Positions 16,244-25,321 of a stretch of DNA of 64,000 nucleotides are shown one piece after another. The stretch covers positions 62,001-126,000 of the forward strand of contig NZ_OENE01000004.1 in the NCBI RefSeq assembly GCF_900239495.1, written 5' to 3'. The notes beneath the pieces were generated by a model. It was not told where the DNA came from. It saw only the letters and a list, made by a program, of their open reading frames with translations, and did no database searches. Each line of letters opens with the position of its first letter. The first letter of the stretch is position 1. The position numbers and the translations under genes were made by a program. This DNA is from Tenacibaculum finnmarkense genomovar ulcerans (GTDB lineage Bacteria; Bacteroidota; Bacteroidia; Flavobacteriales; Flavobacteriaceae).

Positions 16244-18388
16244 ATGAAAAAACATATCATCGTAGCAACAACAATTGCTTTGGCAGTATCTTGTACTACA
16301 AACCCAAGTGAAAAAGCTAAAAAAGATAAAAACGCCGTGAAAACAGAAAATACCATAAATAGTGCAAATAATCCTTTGTTGGTTAAAAGCACTTTAGCGT
16401 ACGGAGCGCCTGATTTTACTAAAATTAAGAACGAACATTTTATGCCTGCTATTTTAGAAGGGATGAAATTACAAAATCAAGCGATTCAAAGAATAATTGC
16501 CAATAAAGAAGCGGCAAACTTTAAAAACACAGTTTTAGCTTTAGAGCAAAGTAGCGAAACTCTAGACAACGTTACCGCTGTTTTTTACGGATTAACAGGC
16601 GCACATACAAACGATACACTTAAAAGTATTCAAAAAGAATTAGCTCCAAAATTTTCTAAACATTCCGATGATATTTTATTAAATACTCCATTGTTTGCTA
16701 AAATTAAAACAGTGTACAATGCTTTAGATACGGCTAATTTAGATGCTGAAAGCACACATTTAGTAAAAGAATATTACAAGAATTTTGTAAAAGCAGGCGC
16801 TAATTTATCCGAAGATAAAAAAGCCGTTTTAAAGGATATAAATTCTGAAATAGCAACTTTATCGAACGATTTTGGTAAAAAATTATTAGACGCAAGTAAA
16901 AAAGGCGGTGTTATAATTACTGATGTTAAAAAATTAAAAGGTTTTTCTGCGGATAAAATAAAATCATTAGAAAAACAAGCTGATAATACTAAAACTTACG
17001 AAATTCAGCTAGTAAACACTACGCAACAGTCATCATTACAAAGTTTAGAGAACAGAGAAGTTCGTAAAGAATTATACGAAAAATCTATTCACAGAGCCGA
17101 TTCAGGAACCTACGATACCAGTGAATTAGTACAAAAAATGGTTTCTTTAAGAGCTAAAAAAGCGCAAATTTTAGGTTTTGAAAATTACGCAAGTTGGAGT
17201 TTGCAAGGAACGATGGCAAAAACGCCCGCTAAGGTTTTTGAAATGTTTGAAGGTTTAATTCCAGGATCTTTAGAAAAAGCATCCGCAGAAAAAAAAGAAA
17301 TTCAGGCTGAAATGAACAAGCAAGTTAAAGGAGCAACTTTAGCCGCTTATGATTGGAATCATTATGCCGAAAAAGTACGTACATCAAAGTATAATTTAAA
17401 TGAAGATGAAATAAAACCCTATTTCGAAATGACCACCGTTTTAGAAAAAGGAGTGTTTTATGCCGCTACAAAATTATACGGAATTACCTTTAAAAAACGT
17501 ACCGATTTACCCGTTTATCACAAAGATGTCGTTGTGTACGAGGTTTTTGAAGAAGACGGAAGTAAATTAGGCTTATTTTATGGCGATTTTTATGCTAGAG
17601 ATAGCAAACGTGGTGGTGCGTGGATGAGTTCTTTTGTAAAACAATCAAAATTACGAAATCAAAAACCTGTAATTTATAATGTTTGTAATTCGTCAAAACC
17701 TGCCGCTGGCGAACCTGCTTTAATAAGTTTTGATGAGGTTGAAACAATGTTCCATGAGTTTGGGCACGCTTTACACGGTTTATTTGGAAACCAACAATAT
17801 GCTTCTATTTCAGGAACAAGTACTTCTAGAGATTTTGTAGAATTTCCGTCTCAATTTAATGAAAACTGGTCAACACATCCAGCCATTTTAAATAACTATG
17901 CGGTGCATTATAAAACAGGAAAAGTAATTCCTGCTGAGTTATTGAAAAAAATTAAAGATGCTGGAACTTTTAATCAAGGGTATTCAATGATTGAAAATTT
18001 AGCATCGTCGAGCTTAGATATGAAATGGCACACGGTTTCTGCAAATACTAAAATTGAAGATGTGGCTAAATTTGAAGAAGCTGCCTTAACTCAAATGAAA
18101 TTAAAACTTGCCGAAATTCCACCAAGATACCGCTCAACCTATTTTGCACATATTTTTAGTGGCGGATATGGCGCTGGATATTATTCATATTTATGGACAG
18201 AAATGCTAAGCCACGATGCCTACGCTTGGTTTAAAGACAACGGGTTATTAACACGTGAAAACGGGCAAAAATTCCGTGAGCAAGTTTTGTCAAAAGGAAA
18301 CACGATGGATTATGCAAAAATGTATCAAAATTTTGCAGGAAGAAATCCTGAAGCTACCCCAATGTTAAAAGCAAGAGGTTTAAAGTAG
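16244..18388 (+). CDS. dcp: M3-family metallopeptidase, Dcp-like lipoprotein
   Basis: 714 residues. Lipoprotein signal MKKHIIVATTIALAVSC, so it is exported. Zinc site HEFGH at 504-508 with the downstream SMIENLASSSLD glutamate helix, and a C-terminal FSGGYGAGYYSYLW that is typical of peptidyl-dipeptidase Dcp and oligopeptidase A. It is probably a periplasmic peptidyl-dipeptidase that trims peptides taken up as nutrients. A strong UUCG-capped terminator follows. Confidence 0.92.
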   Translation: MKKHIIVATTIALAVSCTTNPSEKAKKDKNAVKTENTINSANNPLLVKSTLAYGAPDFTKIKNEHFMPAILEGMKLQNQAIQRIIANKEAANFKNTVLALEQSSETLDNVTAVFYGLTGAHTNDTLKSIQKELAPKFSKHSDDILLNTPLFAKIKTVYNALDTANLDAESTHLVKEYYKNFVKAGANLSEDKKAVLKDINSEIATLSNDFGKKLLDASKKGGVIITDVKKLKGFSADKIKSLEKQADNTKTYEIQLVNTTQQSSLQSLENREVRKELYEKSIHRADSGTYDTSELVQKMVSLRAKKAQILGFENYASWSLQGTMAKTPAKVFEMFEGLIPGSLEKASAEKKEIQAEMNKQVKGATLAAYDWNHYAEKVRTSKYNLNEDEIKPYFEMTTVLEKGVFYAATKLYGITFKKRTDLPVYHKDVVVYEVFEEDGSKLGLFYGDFYARDSKRGGAWMSSFVKQSKLRNQKPVIYNVCNSSKPAAGEPALISFDEVETMFHEFGHALHGLFGNQQYASISGTSTSRDFVEFPSQFNENWSTHPAILNNYAVHYKTGKVIPAELLKKIKDAGTFNQGYSMIENLASSSLDMKWHTVSANTKIEDVAKFEEAALTQMKLKLAEIPPRYRSTYFAHIFSGGYGAGYYSYLWTEMLSHDAYAWFKDNGLLTRENGQKFREQVLSKGNTMDYAKMYQNFAGRNPEATPMLKARGLK

Positions 18389-18442
18389 TAAAAAACTGAA
18401 TTTTTAAGCTGAATTTAGTTCAGGTTTGTACTTTGATATATA

Positions 18443-18482
18443 AAAATACGGTGTTTATAGTTCGCTATAAGCACCGTATTTT
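18443..18482 (+). terminator. Terminator with TTCG loop after the M3 peptidase gene
   Basis: AAAATACGGTG (18443-18453) and TTATAG (18455-18460) pair with 18465-18470 and 18472-18482, with a single T-G wobble in the stem. The loop is TTCG closed by G-C, an exceptionally stable tetraloop, and a T-rich tail follows. Confidence 0.85.
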
Positions 18483-18565
18483 ATTTTTAATAATCGCACT
18501 ATTTTATGAGCTATAATTTATGAGTTCCTTAGGTGTTTTAATGCTTTTATATCTTAAAACGATTG

Positions 18566-18573
18566 TATCTTTG
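18566..18573 (+). promoter_or_regulatory. -7 promoter element before the YihY gene
   Basis: TATCTTTG matches TAnnTTTG exactly, 36 bases before the ATG at 18609. A TTTT run at 18545-18548 stands 17 bases upstream and may serve as a weak -33 element. Confidence 0.4.
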
Positions 18574-18608
18574 TTATTATAAAAATTGTTATAATTAGAT
18601 TTTAAATA

Positions 18609-19538
18609 ATGACAAAACCAATAGAAAATAGACTAAGTAAAATACCTATAATTAATTTATTGGTGATTTTTTTGAAGAAAATAAAAATACCGAGGCTGCA
18701 AGGAATGAGCCTATACGATGTTATTGAATTATATGTAATCGGCATTGTAAAAGGCGCTTTAACAACAAGAGCAGGAGGAATTGCGTTTAGTTTTTTTATG
18801 GCTATTTTCCCTTTTATGTTATTTATTTTAACGCTAATTCCGTACATTCCTATTGATGGATTTCAAGAAAATCTCTTCGGATTAATCCAAGAAATGCTAC
18901 CGCCTAAAACTTTTGATGCCGTCGATTTTGTGTTAAAAGATATTATTAATAATCAATATAGTGGTTTATTGTCTTTTGGATTTTTAGCTTCTATTTTTTT
19001 AATGACCAATGGGGTAAATGCTATTTTTGGAGGTTTTGAATATTCGTATCATATCAAAGAAATTAGAAGTATTTTTAGAACGTATTTTATTTCATTAGGT
19101 GTATCGTTATTAATGTCCTTTTTTTTGATAATAACAGTGATTTTAATTATTCTATATCAAGTAGCACTTGTTAGTATTGACAATACAGGTTGGCTACATA
19201 CCGATGATTTAAACTTGTTTTATTGGGGGCGAGGTTTGTTATTTTTAATTATGATTTTCACGATTGTTTCACTGTTATTTCGCTTTGGAACAACTCAAGG
19301 AAAGGATATAAAGTTTTTTTCAGCAGGCGCTATTTTAACCACTGTTTTATCGTTGTTTACATTTTATATTTTCGGGATTTATGTGGTAGAATTTTCTACT
19401 TATAATCAGTTATATGGCTCGATTGGAGCGCTCTTAATTTTGATGCTTTTTATTTGGATAAACGCCATTATTTTATTGTTAGGTTTTGAATTAAATGCGT
19501 CAATTTACCGATTAAAACGTACCCATAAAACTTCGTAA
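18609..19538 (+). CDS. YihY/BrkB-family inner-membrane protein
   Basis: 309 residues. Six hydrophobic segments; family marks are TTRAGGIAFSFFMAIFPFMLFI near residues 55-76, and the C-terminal YGSIGALLILMLFIWINAIILLLGFELNA. Members were once called ribonuclease BN or BrkB; the actual function is unsettled and a membrane transport or lipid role is likelier. It has its own promoter and lies between the dcp terminator and hisS. Confidence 0.88.
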   Translation: MTKPIENRLSKIPIINLLVIFLKKIKIPRLQGMSLYDVIELYVIGIVKGALTTRAGGIAFSFFMAIFPFMLFILTLIPYIPIDGFQENLFGLIQEMLPPKTFDAVDFVLKDIINNQYSGLLSFGFLASIFLMTNGVNAIFGGFEYSYHIKEIRSIFRTYFISLGVSLLMSFFLIITVILIILYQVALVSIDNTGWLHTDDLNLFYWGRGLLFLIMIFTIVSLLFRFGTTQGKDIKFFSAGAILTTVLSLFTFYIFGIYVVEFSTYNQLYGSIGALLILMLFIWINAIILLLGFELNASIYRLKRTHKTS

Positions 19539-19614
19539 ATTAGCGATAAATTCAGATATTTGCATTTAAAGTGGGTTTTAGTATTTTATTGAACCCTTAA
19601 TTTTACCATCAATT

Positions 19615-20979
19615 ATGAAACCATCAATTCCAAAAGGAACAAGAGATTTTTCATCAACAGAAGTTGCGAAAAGAAATTATATATTTAATACCATAAAACA
19701 TTCGTTTGAAAACTTCGGATTTCAACCTATTGAAACGCCAAGTTTTGAAAATTCATCAACCTTAATGGGTAAATATGGTGAAGAAGGAGATAGATTAATC
19801 TTTAAAATTTTAAATTCTGGCGATTATCTAAAAAAGGCGGATCAAACCTTATTATCTGAAAAAAATAGCCAAAAAGTAACGGCTCAAATATCAGAAAAAG
19901 CATTACGTTACGATTTAACAGTGCCATTTGCACGTTACGTAGTACAACATCAAAATGATATTACTTTTCCTTTTAAAAGATATCAAATTCAACCTGTTTG
20001 GAGAGCCGATCGCCCGCAAAAAGGACGTTTTAGAGAGTTTTATCAATGTGATGCTGATGTTGTAGGAAGTAAATCGTTATTACAAGAAGTTGAATTTATT
20101 CAATTATACGATACTGTTTTTAGTAAATTAGGCTTAAACGGAGCGACTATCAAAATTAATAATCGTAAGATATTATCAGGAATTGCACAGGTGATTGGCG
20201 CATCTGATAAATTAATCGATTTTACGGTAGCTCTTGATAAATTAGATAAAATAGGAAAAGAGGGTGTTGTAAAAGAAATGCTTGAAAAAGGAATTTCACA
20301 AGATGCCATTGAAAAAGTAGCGCCGTTATTTAGTTTTTCAGGAACTAATCAAGATAAATTAAGTTCTTTAAGTGCGATGTTAGAAGCATCCGAAGAAGGT
20401 TTAGCAGGGGTAGAAGAATTGCGTACCGTTGTAAATATGATTGAAGAAATTGGTTTAACTTCGGCAAGTTTAGAATTAGATGTAACTTTAGCACGTGGTT
20501 TAAATTATTACACAGGTGCAATTTATGAAGTTGCTGCACCAAAAGAAGTAAAAATGGGTTCTATCGGAGGCGGAGGTCGTTACGATGATTTAACAGGGAT
20601 TTTTGGTTTAAAAGATGTTTCAGGAGTTGGAATTTCTTTCGGATTAGACAGAATTTACTTGGTGATGGAAGAATTAAACTTGTTTGAAGCGGTTGAATTG
20701 CCAAAACCTCGTGTATTATTTTTAAATTTTAACGAAGCGGAGAATTTATCAAAAATAAAAGCGATTAAAAATTTAAGAGAAAGCAATATAAAATCAGAGT
20801 TATACCCTGATACCGCAACGAGTAATAAGCAAGAAAAGAAACAATGGAAATATGTTGGTAGCAGAGGCATAGAATTTGTTGTTACCGATGTAAATAACGA
20901 TGTGTTTGTTTTAAAAAACATGCTAAATGGTGAGCAAACTACTTGTTCTTTAGACGAATTGAAAAAAATAATACAGTAA
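19615..20979 (+). CDS. hisS: HisS, histidyl-tRNA synthetase
   Basis: 454 residues, full length. Class II synthetase: PKGTRDF at the N-terminus, motif 2 QPVWRADRPQKGRFREFYQCDAD, histidine loop ARGLNYYTGAIYE and motif 3 GVGISFGLDRIY, followed by the anticodon-binding domain. It charges tRNA-His in the cytoplasm. It is followed 44 bases later by folE. Confidence 0.98.
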   Translation: MKPSIPKGTRDFSSTEVAKRNYIFNTIKHSFENFGFQPIETPSFENSSTLMGKYGEEGDRLIFKILNSGDYLKKADQTLLSEKNSQKVTAQISEKALRYDLTVPFARYVVQHQNDITFPFKRYQIQPVWRADRPQKGRFREFYQCDADVVGSKSLLQEVEFIQLYDTVFSKLGLNGATIKINNRKILSGIAQVIGASDKLIDFTVALDKLDKIGKEGVVKEMLEKGISQDAIEKVAPLFSFSGTNQDKLSSLSAMLEASEEGLAGVEELRTVVNMIEEIGLTSASLELDVTLARGLNYYTGAIYEVAAPKEVKMGSIGGGGRYDDLTGIFGLKDVSGVGISFGLDRIYLVMEELNLFEAVELPKPRVLFLNFNEAENLSKIKAIKNLRESNIKSELYPDTATSNKQEKKQWKYVGSRGIEFVVTDVNNDVFVLKNMLNGEQTTCSLDELKKIIQ

Positions 20980-20995
20980 ATTAAGTACAATGTTG

Positions 20996-21003
20996 TAAAT
21001 TTG
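20996..21003 (+). promoter_or_regulatory. -7 promoter element before folE
   Basis: TAAATTTG is an exact TAnnTTTG match between the hisS stop and the folE ATG, so folE may have its own promoter. No clear -33 partner. Confidence 0.35.
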
Positions 21004-21023
21004 TGCCCTAATAAAAGAAAGAA

Positions 21024-21716
21024 ATGTTTGAAGTGAATAGCAACAAAATGAATGAGGATAGAATCGATGATATAGGAGATAATCATGTAGGAACCTCGGC
21101 TAAAAACCCTTTAAGAGCTGATGCTTTTGATTTATCTGACCAAGAAAAAATAGCTAAAATCCAAGAAAGTGTTAAAGATATTCTAGAAACCTTAGGGATG
21201 GATTTAACCGATGATAGTATGCAAGGAACGCCAAAACGTGTTGCAAAATCATTTGTGAATGAAATTTTTATGGGATTGAATCCTGCAAATATGCCAAAAG
21301 CATCTACTTTCGAAAATAATTATAATTATGGCGAAATGTTGGTGGAGAAGAATATCGTTGTATATTCTACCTGCGAGCATCACTTATTGCCAATTATAGG
21401 ACGTGCGCATGTGGCGTATATTTCTGGTGGAAGAGTTATCGGTTTGTCTAAAATGAATCGTCTTGTTGAATATTTTTCGAAAAGACCACAGGTACAAGAG
21501 CGTTTAACCATGCAAATTGTACAAGCAATGCAAGAAGCTTTAGGAACGCAAGACGTAGCCTGTGTTATTGATGCAAAGCATTTGTGTGTAAATTCAAGAG
21601 GAATAAAAGATATTGAAAGCTCAACAGTTACTGCTGAGTTTGGCGGTAAGTTTAAAAATAAAGAAACAAAGCGTGAGTTTTTAAATTATTTAAAAATGAA
21701 CACTGATTTTAATTAA
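21024..21716 (+). CDS. folE: FolE, GTP cyclohydrolase I
   Basis: 230 residues; a start at the second ATG (21048) is also possible. It converts GTP to dihydroneopterin triphosphate, the first step to tetrahydrofolate. Zinc and catalytic residues are visible in STCEHHLLPIIG and in DAKHLCVNSRGIKD; GLSKMNRLVEYFSKRPQVQERLT is the conserved tunnel-fold segment. A perfect hairpin terminator follows. Confidence 0.97.
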   Translation: MFEVNSNKMNEDRIDDIGDNHVGTSAKNPLRADAFDLSDQEKIAKIQESVKDILETLGMDLTDDSMQGTPKRVAKSFVNEIFMGLNPANMPKASTFENNYNYGEMLVEKNIVVYSTCEHHLLPIIGRAHVAYISGGRVIGLSKMNRLVEYFSKRPQVQERLTMQIVQAMQEALGTQDVACVIDAKHLCVNSRGIKDIESSTVTAEFGGKFKNKETKREFLNYLKMNTDFN

Positions 21717-21741
21717 TAGTAACATTAATTATATATTTTAT

Positions 21742-21775
21742 AAAACGGACAACTTTAAAGTTGTCCGTTTTTTTT
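21742..21775 (+). terminator. Terminator after folE
   Basis: AAAACGGACAACTTT (21742-21756) is followed directly by its exact complement (21757-21771) and then T residues; a classical intrinsic terminator. Confidence 0.9.
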
Positions 21776-22023
21776 GTGTAAAATAGTATTACTTGTTGTA
21801 AACAAAAAAGAAGTAAGATGCTTTAAATTAACAATTGAATTTTGTAATCATCTGATAATTAGGTTTATTAACGTTTAGTTTAATTTGATGTCTTGTTATT
21901 TTACACTGGCATTACGCTAGCGTATCTTTTAATAGGTGTTTTCTTAACGTTCATAATTGTACATACGGTCAAATTATAATTTAATTTGAATTGTAATTTT
22001 TAACGATTGTAAAACGTAAGTAA
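21776..22023 (+). promoter_or_regulatory. Leader region of the SusC/SusD operon with a 12-bp palindrome
   Basis: The 307-base gap between folE and the susC-like gene holds the folE terminator and then ~250 bases with no credible ORF. It contains a perfect palindrome TACGCTAGCGTA at 21913-21924, unusually GC-rich for this region, and two copies of TTAACGTT (21868-21875 and 21944-21951). These are candidate operator sequences; I could not place an unambiguous -33/-7 pair. Confidence 0.35.
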
Positions 22024-25000
22024 ATGAATAATTTTAAGCTTTTTGTAAGCATATTGCTAGGTGTTTTTATTAGTAGCACAATTTTAGCACAATCTTCTAC
22101 TATTTCAGGAGTAATTAGCGACGGTAGCTATCCATTGCCAGGGGCAAGTGTGGTGTTAGCAGGAACTACTATTGGAGCAGATACCGATTTTGATGGTAAA
22201 TTTGAACTAAATAAAGTAACTTCTGAAAAAGTAACTTTAAAAATATCTTTTATAGGATATCAAGAAAAAAGAGTACAGGTCTCTTTAAGTAAAGGAGCGC
22301 ATAAAAAGCTAGGAACAATTGTTTTAAAACAGTTAGAACAACAATTAGATGAGGTTGTAATTACAGCTTTAGGAATTAAAAAAGAAGAAAAGGCTCTAGG
22401 ATATTCTGTATCAAATTTAAAAGCAGCAGAACTGAATCAGGCAAAGGAAACAAATTTAGTAAATGCTTTAAATGGAAAAATTGCAGGTGTTCAAATTACC
22501 AACGGATCTACAGGTGTAGGTTCAACATCAAGAGTTGTAATCCGTGGAGAAGCCTCTTTAACATCAACAGCTAATGGTCCTTTATTTGTGGTTGATGGAG
22601 TGCCAATTCATAACAATACTATTTTTGGTACAGGTCAAAATACGGGTGGAAATGAAATGCAAGAGGTCGATTATGGTAATGGTGCTTCTGAAATTGACCC
22701 TGATAATGTAGCGAATATTAGTGTATTAAAAGGTGCAAATGCGGCAGCTTTATACGGTTCTCGTGGTTCTAACGGAGTCATATTAATAACCACTAAAACA
22801 GCAAGACGAAATAAAGGTTTAACCGTTACCGTAAATACTGGTACAACAATCGAAAAAGCGTTGAGGTTGCCAAAATATCAAAATAAATACGGGCAAGGAT
22901 GGGCAGGAAAGTTTAAATATGCCGATGGATTAGCGAATGATTTAGGTATAAATGATCAGGAAGATGTTTCTTGGGGTCCAGAGGCAAATGGTCAATTAGT
23001 TACTCAGTTTGATAGCCCAACAACATCGGGAGTAAGAGCTGGAGATATATTCGTAAGAGGATGGGTTAGGGATGCTAATGGAAAAATTATATCGCCAACA
23101 ACAATGCCGAACGATATTATTGCAACGCCATTTGTAGCAAGACCAAATAATGTAGAAAATTTTTATAAAACAGGGTTTACAACCACTTTTAGTACCGCAA
23201 TAGGGTTTGGAGCAGATAAATCAGACTTTTTATTTAGTTTTGGTTCTTTAGACAATCAAGGAATTATCCCTAATACAGGCTTAAAAAGAAAATCATACCG
23301 AATAAATGGAAGTGTTGATTTAACCGATAAGTTAAAAATTTCGTTAAAATCAAACTATATAAAATCAAGTAGTGATAACCGCCCAAGTTCAGGATATGGT
23401 TCAGAATCGGCAATGTATATGTTTACCTGGTACGGACGAACAGTAAATACATCGGCTTTAAAAAATTATTGGCAAAAAGGCTATGAAGGTTTAGAGCAGT
23501 ACAACTATAATTATGCTTGGCACGATAATCCTTATTTTATGCTCAATGAAAATACCAACGCTTTTAATAAGCACAGGCTTTTAGGGAATATCCAATTGGA
23601 GTATCAAGTATTAAAAAACTTGAAGTTTCAAGCAAAAACAGGAATGGATTATTACACCGATAAAAGAGCCTCAAAAAGAGCTTATAGTACGCAACGATTT
23701 TTAAAAGGAGCTTATAAAGATGAAAGAGTTGATTTTACAGAGGTAAATACCGATTTTTTATTTTCTTATGATAAAAAAATAAATGATGCTTGGAATGTTG
23801 ATGTGAATTTTGGAGGAAATCAAATGAAACAAGAAATTAACTTTTTATCGAGTATGGCAAATGGTTTGGTTATTCCAGGGCTTTATAATCTTCAAAATTC
23901 TATATCAAACGTAGTAACAACGCAATATAAAGAAGAAAAAGAAATTAATAGTTTATACGGTACGCTAGGTATTGGGTATAAAAATAAAGTTTTTGTAGAT
24001 GTAACGGCAAGAAACGATTGGTCTTCTACATTACCAGCAAAAAACAATTCTTATTTTTATCCATCGGCATCTGTAAGTTTATTGATCGATAAAATTTTTG
24101 AAATGCCTGAAGCTTTTAGTTTCTTTAAAATTAGAGGTTCTTTCGCCCAGGTTGGTAATGATACGTCTGCGTATAATTTAAAAACACCATATTCATATCA
24201 AACACCCTATGCAGGAAATAAAACATTAAGTAGAAGTTCGGTATTATTAAATGAAAATTTAAAGCCAGAAATGAGTACTTCTTATGAATTTGGAACAGAT
24301 TTAAGAATGTTTAATGGAGCTATAGGAATCGATTTCACCTATTATAAATCTACTTCGGAAGATCAAATTATGTCGGTTCCAATTACCAATACAGTAGGGT
24401 ATAGCGCACAAATAATCAATGCGGGTAAAATTGAAAATAAAGGAATTGAAGCTTTGTTAACGATAAAACCTATCCGTAATGAAAATTTTGCTTGGACAAC
24501 CAGTTTAAACTTTTCTAAAAACCAAGGAACAGTCGTTGAGTTAACAGAAAACATGGACGTTTTAACCATGGCATATGCTTCGGTATATGGTGCGGAAACT
24601 TCAAAAGTTTTTATACAGGCAAGAAAAGGAGAGAAGTTAGGAAATATGTACGGAAGAAAATTCGAACGCCATAACGGAAAAATAGTTTACAAAGACGGTA
24701 AGCCAGTTGTAAATGATAAGTTACAATTATTAGGAAACTATAATCCAGATTTTTCTTTAGGATTTAAAAATAGTTTCAAATATAAAAACTTTGATTTATC
24801 TGTTTTAATGGATTGGAAACAAGGTGGAACCATTATTTCAAGAACAAAACAGATAGCGGCGTATGCTGGAAATTTAGATATTTCTGAAAATAGAAATAAT
24901 TACCAAGACATTGTACCTGATGGCGTAAAGAAAGTAGGCAGTGAATATGTTGCTTTAACCGATGCCGATGCAATAGGTTGGTGGAGTTATTACAAGCCGT

Positions 25001-25293
25001 TGTACAATAGAAAAAATCAACAAGAAACAGGGATTGTAGATGCCACTTATGTAAAATTAAGAGAGGTAAAGTTTGGCTATAATGTTCCTGCTGGTTTGAT
25101 TGAAAAATTAGCAATGGAATCTTTAAAAGTATCTATAGTAGGTAGAAACTTAGGATTATGGACACCATCGTCAAACCCTCATTTTGATCCAGAAACTTTA
25201 GCAATGCAAGGCGCAAATGTTGTTCCAGGAATCGAGGACGTATCGTATCCATCATCAAAAAGTTACGGAATCAATTTTTTATTCAAATTTTAA
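22024..25293 (+). CDS. SusC/RagA-family TonB-linked outer-membrane transporter
   Basis: 1089 residues. Signal peptide ending STILAQ, then a carboxypeptidase-regulatory-like domain (~23-110), the SusC-type plug (LDEVVITALGIKKEEKALGYSV, VRGGEAS-like VIRGEASLTS, FVVDGVPIHN, GANAAALYGSRGSNGVILITTK) and a long beta-barrel ending in FLFKF. It imports oligomeric nutrients with energy from TonB, with the SusD lipoprotein as lid. The next genes are SusD-like and an alkaline-phosphatase-family enzyme, with no glycoside hydrolases, so a phosphorylated substrate is more likely than a glycan (inference). Confidence 0.95.
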   Translation: MNNFKLFVSILLGVFISSTILAQSSTISGVISDGSYPLPGASVVLAGTTIGADTDFDGKFELNKVTSEKVTLKISFIGYQEKRVQVSLSKGAHKKLGTIVLKQLEQQLDEVVITALGIKKEEKALGYSVSNLKAAELNQAKETNLVNALNGKIAGVQITNGSTGVGSTSRVVIRGEASLTSTANGPLFVVDGVPIHNNTIFGTGQNTGGNEMQEVDYGNGASEIDPDNVANISVLKGANAAALYGSRGSNGVILITTKTARRNKGLTVTVNTGTTIEKALRLPKYQNKYGQGWAGKFKYADGLANDLGINDQEDVSWGPEANGQLVTQFDSPTTSGVRAGDIFVRGWVRDANGKIISPTTMPNDIIATPFVARPNNVENFYKTGFTTTFSTAIGFGADKSDFLFSFGSLDNQGIIPNTGLKRKSYRINGSVDLTDKLKISLKSNYIKSSSDNRPSSGYGSESAMYMFTWYGRTVNTSALKNYWQKGYEGLEQYNYNYAWHDNPYFMLNENTNAFNKHRLLGNIQLEYQVLKNLKFQAKTGMDYYTDKRASKRAYSTQRFLKGAYKDERVDFTEVNTDFLFSYDKKINDAWNVDVNFGGNQMKQEINFLSSMANGLVIPGLYNLQNSISNVVTTQYKEEKEINSLYGTLGIGYKNKVFVDVTARNDWSSTLPAKNNSYFYPSASVSLLIDKIFEMPEAFSFFKIRGSFAQVGNDTSAYNLKTPYSYQTPYAGNKTLSRSSVLLNENLKPEMSTSYEFGTDLRMFNGAIGIDFTYYKSTSEDQIMSVPITNTVGYSAQIINAGKIENKGIEALLTIKPIRNENFAWTTSLNFSKNQGTVVELTENMDVLTMAYASVYGAETSKVFIQARKGEKLGNMYGRKFERHNGKIVYKDGKPVVNDKLQLLGNYNPDFSLGFKNSFKYKNFDLSVLMDWKQGGTIISRTKQIAAYAGNLDISENRNNYQDIVPDGVKKVGSEYVALTDADAIGWWSYYKPLYNRKNQQETGIVDATYVKLREVKFGYNVPAGLIEKLAMESLKVSIVGRNLGLWTPSSNPHFDPETLAMQGANVVPGIEDVSYPSSKSYGINFLFKF

Positions 25294-25321
25294 TTAAAGA
25301 AACTTAGAAAACTTAGAAAAT

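Noticed and set aside
16180..16392. Minus-strand 70-codon open frame coding a hydrophobic peptide
   Set aside because: It overlaps the start and lipoprotein signal of the M3 peptidase on the other strand; the hydrophobicity is a mirror of that signal sequence.
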